Origin: CALAMD01 sp035301345
GTDB taxonomy: Bacteria > Bacillota > Bacilli > Bacillales > Amphibacillaceae
Length of the DNA: 64,000 nt
Assembly (NCBI GenBank): GCA_035301345.1
Contig: DATGUM010000011.1
Coordinates: 1-64,000, forward strand
Direction: 5' to 3'
The notes below the pieces were generated by a model. That model saw only the letters and a list, made by a program, of their open reading frames with translations. It was not told the origin of the DNA and did not search any database. The first letter of the stretch is position 1, and each line of letters starts with the position of its first letter. Shown one piece after another: positions 1 to 8,571 of the stretch. A program made the translations under genes and the position numbers.

Positions 1-2576
1 GCATTTTCAACGAGTGAACTGATTTCTGCAGCTACTTTATCAATGTTTTCCACCCGGTTGTATAAAAAGTACACTTGCCCATTTCTTGCCATCTCACGTT
101 CAATCGACTCTTTAATAAATACCGGATTGTACTCCAATACATACGTCTGAACAGGGAAACGGTTTTCCGGCGGTGTTTCAATGACTGACAAGTCACGTAC
201 ACCAATCATCGACATATGAAGCGTACGTGGAATAGGTGTCGCTGTTAGCGTAAGTACATCAACATTCGTCTTTATTTGTTTAATACGCTCCTTATGCTTC
301 ACCCCGAAGCGCTGCTCCTCATCGACAATTAGCAAACCGAGATCTTGATAAACGATATCTTTTGATAGCAATCGATGCGTACCAATAATTAAATCAATGC
401 TTCCTTTTCTCAGTTCATCAAGCGTTTCTTTCATTTGTTTTTGTGTACGAAAACGACTAAGCAAACCAATGTTAATCGCTTCATCTTGAAAACGTTCGCG
501 AATCGTTTGGTAATGTTGTTGTGCTAAAATCGTCGTAGGAACTAAAATTGCCACTTGCTTTCCGTCTGTAATTGCTTTAAATGCCGCACGAATAGCAACT
601 TCCGTTTTACCATAACCGACGTCACCACATAATAGTCGATCCATTGGCCGTTCACGTTCCATATCTTTTTTAATTTCTTCGATACACCGTAGTTGATCGT
701 CCGTTTCTTGATACATAAAGGATGCTTCAAAATCACGCTGCAAAGATGTATCTGGTGAAAAGGCAAAACCTTTTCTCGCTTCTCGTTCAGCATAAAGTTT
801 AATCAGTTCATCAGCAATATCTTCAACAGATGATTGTACGCGACTTTTCACGCGATTCCACTTCGTTCCACCTAACTTGTATAAGCGTGGTTCTTTTCCT
901 TCAGATCCGACAAATTTCTGGACTAAATCAATTTGATCAATAGGCACATAAAGCTTATCATCACCTGAATACTTGATGAGCATATAATCTTTGTGCATTT
1001 GGCCGACTTTAACCGTCTCAATCCCGATATACTTTCCTATCCCATGACTCTCATGAACGACATAATCGCCCACTTTAAGCTCTTGATAACTTTTAATCCG
1101 CTCAGCGTTTGAAATTGATTGGCGATGTTTACGACGCGGTTGTTGCTTTTTAAACAGCTCTTTCTCTGTCATAATAACGAGTTTATAAAGTGGTAATTCT
1201 AAGCCATTCTGTACATGGCCGACGACAATCGTCGGTTCTTCTACCGGCAACGTCACATGTTCAACAACTGTCGACCGCATATCATAGTCTGCTAATACCG
1301 ATTGAACTTTCGCTGCCCGCTCTTCATTCGGCACGAAAATGATCACAGATTCATTTGCCTTTTCCCAACGTTCCATTTCATTTTGCAACAAGTTCATCTG
1401 CCCGTGAAACTCTTGCATCTCGCGTGCTGATATATTCACAATGTTCTCTGGTTGTGTATTCGTTATATGCTTTAAGAAAACAGACGTATAAATCCGCTGA
1501 TGATGATCTATTTTGCTCCGCACATCTGTCCAATCATGCGAAAAGGAAATATCTTTAATCATTTCATTTGTCGCTAGCAAACTACCGTGCCATTCAGCTT
1601 CTTCCTCATCTAAATGTTGCGCAGTTTCTTGAATCCGGCTCATTTCATCTAAAATAACTAAGCCATTACTCGGTAAATAATCAAGTAAACTCAAAGATTC
1701 TTCATAGAAAAACTCCATATACTTATACATACCATCGAACGACGTCAATTGCTTAAATTGCTCAATATCATGCATAACGACTTCCATTAGTCGCTCTTTT
1801 TGCTCGTTTTCCTTCAGATGTTTCAGCGACTTCCCAAGTTCTTTTTCCAGTCGATGAGCAGTACGCAACATATCTTCTTCTGTTAGTAAAAACTCATTTG
1901 CCGGATAAAGCGTTACTTTTTCTAACGTTTCCAATGAACGTTGTGTATCTGCATCAAAATAACGAATAGAATCAACTTCATCATCAAACAACTCCAAGCG
2001 CACTGGATGTTCTTCAGTCATCGGGTAAATATCGATAATTCCACCACGTCGACTAAACTCACCAGGACTCGTCACCATTGACGCACTCACATAACCCATT
2101 TGTACGAGTGTCTGTAAATACTGCTGTAACGGGATACTTTCACCTACTTGAAAATAAAGTTCATTCTGCTGCCAATAATGTTTCGGGGGTAAAATACGCT
2201 TCATAGCTGCTACAGGAGCAATTAAAATTCCCGAACCTTTCGCTAACCAATTCGTTAACGCTTCTATACGTGCACTCATTAATTCTGGACTAGCAACAGC
2301 TACTTCCGTCGCAATGAGCTCATTCACTGGATATAAATAAACATTTTCTTCTGTTGAAAATTGTAATAAATCTTCATGAAGCTGTTGCGCTTGATACAAT
2401 TGATTCGTCACGAGCAATATCGGTCGAGTCAACGATTCTGCCAACACTGAAACGAGCAGTCCGCGCGCTGTCCCAGATAAGCCCGCAATTAACTGCTCTT
2501 TCATTCCTTTATCTACTCCATTGATGATAGACTGGATTTCTTCTTTCGATTGTAAATAACGATGAATCCCTTTCAT
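1..2576 (-). CDS. mfd: transcription-repair coupling factor Mfd (3' end cut by window edge)
   Basis: Mfd is a DNA translocase that removes RNA polymerase stalled at lesions and recruits UvrA. About 858 codons are present of a protein usually near 1,170 residues; the C-terminal part lies beyond the left edge. The translation opens MKGIHRYLQSKEE and matches the UvrB-like N-terminal module, followed by the RNA polymerase interaction domain near residue 505, Walker A GDVGYGKT near residue 645 and a DEEQ box near residue 750. The ATG at 2576 is preceded by a GGGGG ribosome site. In B. subtilis fin lies between pth and mfd; here it is absent. Family identification is very secure. Confidence 0.97.
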   Translation of the reverse strand, partial: MKGIHRYLQSKEEIQSIINGVDKGMKEQLIAGLSGTARGLLVSVLAESLTRPILLVTNQLYQAQQLHEDLLQFSTEENVYLYPVNELIATEVAVASPELMSARIEALTNWLAKGSGILIAPVAAMKRILPPKHYWQQNELYFQVGESIPLQQYLQTLVQMGYVSASMVTSPGEFSRRGGIIDIYPMTEEHPVRLELFDDEVDSIRYFDADTQRSLETLEKVTLYPANEFLLTEEDMLRTAHRLEKELGKSLKHLKENEQKERLMEVVMHDIEQFKQLTSFDGMYKYMEFFYEESLSLLDYLPSNGLVILDEMSRIQETAQHLDEEEAEWHGSLLATNEMIKDISFSHDWTDVRSKIDHHQRIYTSVFLKHITNTQPENIVNISAREMQEFHGQMNLLQNEMERWEKANESVIIFVPNEERAAKVQSVLADYDMRSTVVEHVTLPVEEPTIVVGHVQNGLELPLYKLVIMTEKELFKKQQPRRKHRQSISNAERIKSYQELKVGDYVVHESHGIGKYIGIETVKVGQMHKDYMLIKYSGDDKLYVPIDQIDLVQKFVGSEGKEPRLYKLGGTKWNRVKSRVQSSVEDIADELIKLYAEREARKGFAFSPDTSLQRDFEASFMYQETDDQLRCIEEIKKDMERERPMDRLLCGDVGYGKTEVAIRAAFKAITDGKQVAILVPTTILAQQHYQTIRERFQDEAINIGLLSRFRTQKQMKETLDELRKGSIDLIIGTHRLLSKDIVYQDLGLLIVDEEQRFGVKHKERIKQIKTNVDVLTLTATPIPRTLHMSMIGVRDLSVIETPPENRFPVQTYVLEYNPVFIKESIEREMARNGQVYFLYNRVENIDKVAAEISSLVEN

Positions 2577-2628
2577 AGCCAAACCCCCAACATCCATACA
2601 TAAACAACTAATTATTTATTTGCTCGAT

Positions 2629-2665
2629 AAAAAGATAACGAACAATTAATGTTCCTTATCTTTTT
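2629..2665 (-). terminator. intrinsic terminator of the pth transcript
   Basis: Inverted repeat with arms at 2629-2644 and 2650-2665; the stem includes the pth stop codon and ends in a T-rich tract on the minus strand. It separates pth from mfd. Confidence 0.7.
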
Positions 2666-3222
2666 GCATGATATTTATTCATCAGATTAGCAAACGGAGT
2701 ATTTAACCACTCTTCACAAGCATCTGCTGAATCATAAATACTAATTTTTACATCTTCTTCTTGATCTTTTTCAAAAGGAGCTAACACATAATTAACGACA
2801 GGCATTGACCCTGTTGGTCGCCCAACCCCTATACGCAATCGTTTAAATGCTTTCGTCCCTAGTTGATCAATCGTTGACCGGACACCGTTATGACCTCCAT
2901 GTCCGCCCGTTTCACGTAAACGTACTGTTCCGACAGGCAAGTCTAAATCATCATAGACGACGAGCACATCTGCAGGATCAATTTTGTAAAAATCAATAAA
3001 CGGTCGAATACATTCGCCGGAAAGATTCATAAACGTTTGTGGCTTCAGTAAAAGAATTTTCTCACCGTTTAAATGTTCAACTGTATAGTCTCCAGAGAAT
3101 TTCGACTGACTCGCTTGCCATTGATGCCTTTTTAATAACTCATCAATAACCATAAATCCGATGTTATGTTTCGTATCTGCATACTTCTTTCCTGGATTAC
3201 CTAAACCGACAATACACTTCAA
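2656..3222 (-). CDS. pth: peptidyl-tRNA hydrolase
   Basis: Pth cleaves peptidyl-tRNA released from stalled ribosomes, recycling tRNA in the cytoplasm. The 188-residue product begins MKCIVGLGNPGKKY; the catalytic His is at residue 19 (TKHN), and a DDLDLP motif with the conserved acidic residues lies near residue 92. I chose the TTG at 3222 because AAAGGA lies 8 bases upstream and the length fits the family (about 185-190); a longer frame to 3282 has no start placed correctly behind its ribosome site. It follows rplY in the same direction. Confidence 0.92.
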   Translation of the reverse strand: MKCIVGLGNPGKKYADTKHNIGFMVIDELLKRHQWQASQSKFSGDYTVEHLNGEKILLLKPQTFMNLSGECIRPFIDFYKIDPADVLVVYDDLDLPVGTVRLRETGGHGGHNGVRSTIDQLGTKAFKRLRIGVGRPTGSMPVVNYVLAPFEKDQEEDVKISIYDSADACEEWLNTPFANLMNKYHAKR

Positions 3223-3270
3223 TGACGTCAATCCTTTATAAAATTTTATTAAACGTACGAATACAACAAT

Positions 3271-3301
3271 CCCTCCTAACAAGATATTCTTAATAGGAGG
3301 G
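3271..3301 (-). other. mRNA hairpin between rplY and pth that buries a Shine-Dalgarno-like sequence
   Basis: Perfect 8-bp arms CCCTCCTA and TAGGAGGG (3271-3278 and 3294-3301) with a 15-base loop. In the minus transcript the second arm contains AGGAGGG, but no in-frame pth start follows it at the right distance, and no T-run follows, so it is not a classical terminator. Function unknown; it could be an mRNA processing or translational control element. Confidence 0.4.
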
Positions 3302-3326
3302 CTTATTTATAATAATATTATTTACT

Positions 3327-3968
3327 TTATTCTTCTTCCTCTTCTTCTTCGCTATCATCAGCACCAACAACTTCTGGTTCAACTGATAAATCAACGTCAG
3401 CTGCTTCTTCCTCTTCTTCTTCTGGTGGAAGAATAACTGCAAGTACCGTATCTTCTTCTTCTAAGAATTCATAAGTGTCTGATGCTGGTAAATCACTAAT
3501 TGAAATGTTGTCACCAATTTCTAATGCATCGATGTTAACAACGATTTCTTCTGGAATTTCGTTAGGCTTCGCACGTACTTGAAGCTCATATAATGGCTGC
3601 TGTAAGATTCCGCCATCACGGTCTCCTTGTGCTTCTCCTTCTAAACGAAGTGGTACTTCTACGTCCATTTCTTCTGATAAGTCAATTGTGTAGAAGTCTG
3701 CATGAATAACTTCGTCCTTTAATGGGTGCATTTGGTACTCATGTAACATCACTTCAACTGTGTCTCCGCCATCAATATCTAATGTAATGATTGCGTTTCG
3801 TCCATTATCTCTTACTGTTTTAATCAGTTCTAAACTGTTGATAGAAATTGTTCGTGAATCTTTATCTCCACCATAAACAACTGCTGGAATATCTCCACGG
3901 TTTCTAATGTCATTTGTTGCTGATTGTCTTAAATCATCACGCTTTAAAGCTTTTAATTTTACTGCCAT
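3327..3968 (-). CDS. rplY: 50S ribosomal protein L25/general stress protein Ctc
   Basis: L25 of the TL5/CTC type binds 5S rRNA. The 213-residue protein starts MAVKLKALKRDD with the N-terminal 5S-binding domain (about 1-95) followed by the CTC beta-barrel domain (about 100-185). The last ~30 residues are extremely acidic, with runs of six or seven Glu, longer than the tail of the B. subtilis protein as I recall it. The ATG at 3968 has GAGGG 8 bases upstream. It sits between prs and pth as in B. subtilis. A small GGAGAA/TTCTCC hairpin lies in its leader (3992-4006). I see no convincing SigB promoter, although ctc is SigB-controlled in B. subtilis. Confidence 0.93.
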   Translation of the reverse strand: MAVKLKALKRDDLRQSATNDIRNRGDIPAVVYGGDKDSRTISINSLELIKTVRDNGRNAIITLDIDGGDTVEVMLHEYQMHPLKDEVIHADFYTIDLSEEMDVEVPLRLEGEAQGDRDGGILQQPLYELQVRAKPNEIPEEIVVNIDALEIGDNISISDLPASDTYEFLEEEDTVLAVILPPEEEEEEAADVDLSVEPEVVGADDSEEEEEEE

Positions 3969-4080
3969 CGTAATACCCTCCAAATATTAATAGGAGAAAA
4001 ATTCTCCATTATTTCATTATATATTTTTTAAGAAAAAATTACATGTACTTTCTTTTTTTCGTTTCAGCGACACGTTCATT

Positions 4081-5034
4081 TTAATCAAAAAGACTGCTTA
4101 CTGATTGATACTCATGAATACGAATAATTGCTTCTCCGATTAATGATGCGACGGAAAGTGGTGTAATTTTATCAATTGCCTTTTCTTCATGTAACGGAAT
4201 AGTGTTCGTTACAGCTAGTTCTTTAATGGCTGAATCATTAATGCGCTGAACAGCCGGACCTGATAATACCGGGTGTGTACAACATGCGTAAACTTCTTTT
4301 GCACCGCGTTCAATCAGTGCGCTCGCCGCTAACGTAATCGTACCAGCTGTATCGATAATATCATCGATTAAAATAGCTGTTTTCCCTTCGATATTTCCAA
4401 TAATACTCATCACTTCTGCTTCATTCGGTCGTGGGCGACGCTTATCAATAATACCGATAGGCGCTTTCAGACGCTCCGCCATACGACGTGCTCGCGTAAC
4501 CCCTCCATGATCAGGAGATACAATCACGAGGTCTTCGAAGTTCTTTTCTTTAAAGTAATCCGATAAAATCGGCACCGCTTGTAAATGATCAATCGGTACA
4601 TCAAAGAATCCTTGAATTTGTGGCGCATGTAAGTCTAAAGTTATGACACGGCTTGCACCTGCTGTCTCTAATAAGTTTGCAACAAGCTTGGCTGTTATCG
4701 GCTCCCTTGATCGAGCTTTACGGTCTTGTCTCGCATAACCGTAATAAGGGATAACGATATTGATTGATTGTGCTGAAGCGCGCTTCAGTGCATCAATCAT
4801 AATGAGTAGTTCCATAATGTGATCATTTACAGGATCACACGTCGATTGTACGATATATACGTCGCACCCTCGAATGCTTTCTTCAATATTAATTTGGATT
4901 TCTCCATCCGAAAATTTCGATACCGTACACTTACCTAAAGATGTACCGATATGCTCTGCAATACTTTCAGCTAATGCTTTGTTCGAATTTAAAGAAAAAA
5001 CCTTTAGAAATTCGTCTTTGTAGCCCGATGCCAT
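4081..5034 (-). CDS. prs: ribose-phosphate pyrophosphokinase
   Basis: Prs makes PRPP from ribose-5-phosphate and ATP for purine, pyrimidine, His, Trp and NAD synthesis. The 317-residue product has the N-terminal FSDGEIQINI region, the SPDHGG segment near residue 135 and the PRPP-binding loop LIDDIIDTAGT near residue 220. Length matches the class I family. The start lies 3 bases after the glmU stop, with GGAGGG inside the glmU end, so the two genes are translationally close and form an operon. Confidence 0.97.
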   Translation of the reverse strand: MASGYKDEFLKVFSLNSNKALAESIAEHIGTSLGKCTVSKFSDGEIQINIEESIRGCDVYIVQSTCDPVNDHIMELLIMIDALKRASAQSINIVIPYYGYARQDRKARSREPITAKLVANLLETAGASRVITLDLHAPQIQGFFDVPIDHLQAVPILSDYFKEKNFEDLVIVSPDHGGVTRARRMAERLKAPIGIIDKRRPRPNEAEVMSIIGNIEGKTAILIDDIIDTAGTITLAASALIERGAKEVYACCTHPVLSGPAVQRINDSAIKELAVTNTIPLHEEKAIDKITPLSVASLIGEAIIRIHEYQSVSSLFD

Positions 5035-5037
5035 AAG

Positions 5038-6429
5038 TTAGAACCCTCCATCATTTTTTTGCTGCGCTTTAATTTTCGCTGCATAACCTTCACGGTTTGT
5101 TTGCTTCGTTCTTCCAATTGATAACGCACCTTCTGGCACATCTTTCGTTATCGTTGACCCTGCTGCTACATATGCTGACTTACCGATAGAAATAGGTGCA
5201 ATCAAGTTTGAATTACTCCCTATGAACGACTCATCAGCAATTTTTGTTTCATGCTTATTTTGGCCATCATAGTTTACAGTTATTGTACCACATCCGATGT
5301 TCACTTTGTTGCCAATTTGCGCATCTCCGACGTAACTTAAGTGTGGAATTTTACTTCCCTCGCCGACGACCGTCTTTTTCAGCTCAACGAAATGACCAAT
5401 TTTCGCTTCATTTCCAACGTCTGATCCCGGTCTAATATGTGCATATGGCCCAACAACAACATCATCGCGAATAACGCTATCTAAAATGACACTATTTTTA
5501 ATTGTCGTTCGTTCACCTACGTGACAATTTTGTAACTCAACTTGTGGTCCAATGATACATTCAGTTGCTATCTTCGTATCACCCGTTAATATTGTTCCCG
5601 GATGAAGCGTTACATCTTGTGCAATTTCTACAGATGCATCAATGTATGTATTTAAAGGATCAATAATCGTTACACCGTTTCTCATATGCTTTTCATTTAA
5701 ACGTTTACGCATAATCGTTTCAGCTTGTGATAAAGCTACACGATCATTAACGCCTAACGTCTCATCAAAGTCTTCACAAATATACGCACTGACGCGATGA
5801 CCTTCATCTTTTAAAATCTCAATAACATCTGGTAAATAGTATTCACCTTGTGCATTTTCATTAGAAACTTTCTTAAGTGCTTCAAAGAGCAATTCATTAT
5901 CAAAGCAATACGTACCTGTATTTATTTCATGAACGAGTAGTTCTTCATCATTTGCATCTTTTTGTTCAACAATTCGTTCGACATCATTATTTTCATTACG
6001 AATGACCCTACCATAACCTGTAGGGTTCGGAGCTTCAGCTGTTAAAATAGTCGCTTTCGATTGCTGTTCTTCATGGTGTGCAAACAGTTGCGCGAATGTT
6101 TCTTCTGTTAAAAGTGGTGTATCACCACACACAACAATCGTCGTTCCACGTTTTTCGCTTAATAACTCTTCTGCTTGTTGAACGGCGTGACCTGTTCCAA
6201 GCTGTTCCTCTTGTGTAACAAAGTTGCTTGCTTCGCCTAGTTGCTTAACGACTTTTTCGGCACCAAATCCGACGATCGTTACGATATCTTCCAAATGAAG
6301 TGGTTTTAATTGGTCGATAACATGTTGAACCATTGGACGGCCAGCCACTGGGTGAAGTACTTTATACAATTTAGACTTCATTCTCGTTCCTTGTCCCGCT
6401 GCTAAAACGACAGCGTAGCGTTCTCCCAT
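5038..6429 (-). CDS. glmU: bifunctional UDP-N-acetylglucosamine pyrophosphorylase/glucosamine-1-phosphate N-acetyltransferase
   Basis: GlmU performs the last two steps to UDP-GlcNAc, the precursor of peptidoglycan and teichoic acid linkage units. The 463-residue protein has the nucleotidyltransferase signature LAAGQGTRMKS at residues 10-20 and a C-terminal left-handed beta-helix of hexapeptide repeats (from about residue 250). The ATG at 6429 follows GGAGGTTACCCC. It is upstream of prs in one operon and downstream of spoVG, from which it is separated by a terminator. Confidence 0.97.
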   Translation of the reverse strand: MGERYAVVLAAGQGTRMKSKLYKVLHPVAGRPMVQHVIDQLKPLHLEDIVTIVGFGAEKVVKQLGEASNFVTQEEQLGTGHAVQQAEELLSEKRGTTIVVCGDTPLLTEETFAQLFAHHEEQQSKATILTAEAPNPTGYGRVIRNENNDVERIVEQKDANDEELLVHEINTGTYCFDNELLFEALKKVSNENAQGEYYLPDVIEILKDEGHRVSAYICEDFDETLGVNDRVALSQAETIMRKRLNEKHMRNGVTIIDPLNTYIDASVEIAQDVTLHPGTILTGDTKIATECIIGPQVELQNCHVGERTTIKNSVILDSVIRDDVVVGPYAHIRPGSDVGNEAKIGHFVELKKTVVGEGSKIPHLSYVGDAQIGNKVNIGCGTITVNYDGQNKHETKIADESFIGSNSNLIAPISIGKSAYVAAGSTITKDVPEGALSIGRTKQTNREGYAAKIKAQQKNDGGF

Positions 6430-6562
6430 GGGGTAACCTCCATTCTTTTCATCATCTATGAATATAACTTAATTTAACGCGCATTTCAACCTATTCTAGA
6501 GTATACATTTCTTTCACTATTTTTCAACATATTTCCCTCGCACATTTAAATAATGATACAAA

Positions 6563-6598
6563 AAGAAAGCTTAACCAAATGAATGATTAAGCTTTCTT
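6563..6598 (-). terminator. intrinsic terminator after spoVG
   Basis: Perfect 12-bp arms AAGAAAGCTTAA and TTAAGCTTTCTT (6563-6574, 6587-6598), followed on the minus strand by a run of T. It ends the spoVG message before glmU. Confidence 0.8.
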
Positions 6599-6622
6599 AA
6601 ATGAGCAGTCCCCTTTTCGAGT

Positions 6623-6922
6623 TTAAGACACTTCTATCTCTTCTAAATTCGTATCTTCTTCCTCTAATTCACCTTCGCGGTGATATTCTGCTAAAACAGC
6701 CTCTTGAATCTTCGCCCGTGTGTCTGAGTTTATCGGATGTGCTATATCTCTAAACTCCCCGTCTGGTGTGCGTTTAGACGGCATCGCAACGAATAGTCCA
6801 TTGTTTCCATCGATCACTCGAATATCATGGACTACAAACTCTTCATCAAAAGTAATTGATGCAATCGCTCGCATTCTTCCCTCCGTGTTCACACGACGTA
6901 GTCTTACGTCTGTCACTTCCAT
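6623..6922 (-). CDS. spoVG: SpoVG family regulatory protein
   Basis: SpoVG is a small nucleic-acid-binding regulator present in sporulating and non-sporulating Firmicutes. The 99-residue product starts MEVTDVRLRRVNTEG and contains the conserved FVAMPSKRTPDGEFRDIAHPI core; the C-terminus is acidic. An AGGAG-13-base-GAAC arrangement upstream loosely recalls the SigH promoter known from B. subtilis spoVG, but the match is weak. In B. subtilis yabJ lies directly upstream in the same operon; here it is absent and purR is next. Confidence 0.94.
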   Translation of the reverse strand: MEVTDVRLRRVNTEGRMRAIASITFDEEFVVHDIRVIDGNNGLFVAMPSKRTPDGEFRDIAHPINSDTRAKIQEAVLAEYHREGELEEEDTNLEEIEVS

Positions 6923-7100
6923 GATGTATTCACCCCTTTTCTATTGCTAAACCTCGTTTGCTAACACTATAGTTCGTCATAACATTTAAAACTCCTTCTT
7001 TTTTCGCGAAAAACTTTTTGTTTTTTCTAAAAATTTATTTTCATATAGATTTACTTGGTATTTTTAATGATATCGCCTGACATTTATACACTATTTACAC

Positions 7101-7149
7101 GAAAAAAACCTTTCACAACAAGGACTATAAGTATCCATGAGTAAAAGGC
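7101..7149 (-). terminator. probable intrinsic terminator after purR
   Basis: Arms GTAAAAGG (7141-7148) and CCTTTCAC (7109-7116), followed on the minus strand by seven T (7102-7108). The loop is long and includes a small inner hairpin, so the fold is plausible rather than certain. Confidence 0.55.
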
Positions 7150-7160
7150 TTTTTAAATGT

Positions 7161-7985
7161 TCATTCTTTAGTATGAATAGTAATATTTCCTCTTTTTACG
7201 GAAATTTCTTTTTTACGATCATCAACATGCGCAATATTTATGAGAGACGTATAATCATCAACGACTCGTTCATCTTCCTCATCCTCTGCCTCAGCTAATA
7301 CACCGATAGCTTTCACTTCAGCGTCAAATTCTTCAAGCAAACTTTTCATGCCGTTAATCGTTCCGCCTGCTTTCATAAAATCATCGATAATACATACCTT
7401 TGCACCATCTTTTAACACGCGCTTCGGAAGTACCATCGTTTGTATACGCCGCGATGAACCAGACACATAATTTATACTCACTGATGACCCTTCTGTTACT
7501 TTCGGATCTCGTCTAACGATAACGACAGGTACGTTTAAATGAGAAGCAACAGCATAAGCAAGTGGTATGCCCTTTGTTGCTACTGTCATAACGACATCAA
7601 TATCTAACTCAGAAAAATGGGAAGCAAAAATATGACCGATCGTGTTCACTTTTTTCGGATCGCCTAAAATATCGCTCATATATAAATATCCACCAGGTAA
7701 TATCCGCTTCGGATCTCGCAACATATCACTTAATTCATCAATAAATGCGATGCTTTTTTCAGATGAATAGTTCGGAATATATTGCACGCCTCCACGCGCA
7801 CCAAACACCCGATCTAAATATCCTACGCCTTCATAAACTAACATCTCATCAATAATATTTAAATCTTCGCTAATTGATGCTTTCGATGACGTGAATCGTT
7901 CTGAAAAATCAGATAAGCGGAATAAACGATATGGATTTTCTAATAATTGATTCGTTATCGCAACTAATCGGCTACTTCTTTTCAT
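7161..7985 (-). CDS. purR: purine operon repressor PurR
   Basis: PurR of the Bacillus type represses purine genes and is antagonised by PRPP. The 274-residue protein begins MKRSSRLVAITNQLLENP with an N-terminal winged helix (about 1-75) and a phosphoribosyltransferase-like effector domain carrying the PRPP motif IIDDFMKAGGTING near residue 200. The ATG at 7985 has GGAG 9 bases upstream; a longer frame to 8000 would place the ribosome site inside the gene. The usual ispE upstream and yabJ downstream are not here. Confidence 0.95.
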   Translation of the reverse strand: MKRSSRLVAITNQLLENPYRLFRLSDFSERFTSSKASISEDLNIIDEMLVYEGVGYLDRVFGARGGVQYIPNYSSEKSIAFIDELSDMLRDPKRILPGGYLYMSDILGDPKKVNTIGHIFASHFSELDIDVVMTVATKGIPLAYAVASHLNVPVVIVRRDPKVTEGSSVSINYVSGSSRRIQTMVLPKRVLKDGAKVCIIDDFMKAGGTINGMKSLLEEFDAEVKAIGVLAEAEDEEDERVVDDYTSLINIAHVDDRKKEISVKRGNITIHTKE

Positions 7986-8128
7986 ATGTAAACACTCCAA
8001 AAGCTGAATATTTTCTTCTAATTACAGTCTATTATACGTCTTTTGCTCTATTTTAACTACTTTAAATGGTGAATACGCTAATTTTTTTCTGATGTTTGTC
8101 ATCTATTTAAAAATAAGCATAAAAAAAT

Positions 8129-8153
8129 TGATTATTGATAAACAATAATCAAC
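8129..8153 (-). terminator. intrinsic terminator after veg
   Basis: Perfect 10-bp arms TTGATTATTG and CAATAATCAA (8129-8138, 8144-8153) with seven T following on the minus strand. Confidence 0.85.
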
Positions 8154-8185
8154 TTCCTTATTATATATGCTACAAACATATGATG

Positions 8186-8443
8186 TTATTCTACAGGAAC
8201 CATTTTACTATCTTCTAAAAAGCTCAGTTCCACTGCTTCCGTTAAGACATCCGCATAGCTGTATGAAACACGTTCGAAAGCATTTTCTTCTTGATCTAGT
8301 TCTACTACAAATACAGATGGATATGTTTCTGATAACACACCTGAACGAATCACTGTTCGTCTTCTTCCACCATTTGCAGTTAGCTTTAATCGCTTACCAA
8401 CTTGGGATTCTAGACCTTGCTTAATCTCGACTAATGTTTTCAC
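8186..8443 (-). CDS. veg: Veg family protein
   Basis: Veg is a small highly expressed protein that stimulates biofilm matrix genes in B. subtilis. The 85-residue product carries the family core KRLKLTANGGRRRTVIRSG and ETYPSVFVVELDQ. I chose the GTG at 8443 because GAGGTGG lies 6 bases upstream and the length matches the 86-residue B. subtilis protein; a frame to 8458 would contain the ribosome site. A strong promoter lies just upstream. sspF and ispE, usual neighbours downstream, are missing. Confidence 0.93.
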   Translation of the reverse strand: MKTLVEIKQGLESQVGKRLKLTANGGRRRTVIRSGVLSETYPSVFVVELDQEENAFERVSYSYADVLTEAVELSFLEDSKMVPVE

Positions 8444-8506
8444 TACATTCCACCTCACTGCTACTACTATACCACGAAAAAGCAGTTAAGTCAAATTTAA
8501 CAATAT

Positions 8507-8536
8507 ATTATAACAGTATTACATTTTCAATGTCAA
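8507..8536 (-). promoter_or_regulatory. strong sigma-A type promoter of veg
   Basis: On the minus strand a consensus TTGACA (8531-8536), an 18-base spacer and a consensus TATAAT (8507-8512), about 65 bases before the veg start. The veg promoter is a classical strong promoter in B. subtilis. Confidence 0.8.
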
Positions 8537-8571
8537 CATATTTCGCTTAAGTTTTTAATCATTTCACATGG

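Noticed and set aside
4005..4040. SigB promoter for rplY/ctc
   Set aside because: No GTTTAA-like -35 with GGGTAT-like -10 at proper spacing; only a TATAAT without a good -35 is seen.
7021..7040. CodY-like AATTTTTAGAAAAAA upstream of spoVG
   Set aside because: At least three mismatches to the 15-base consensus in an AT-rich gap; expected by chance.
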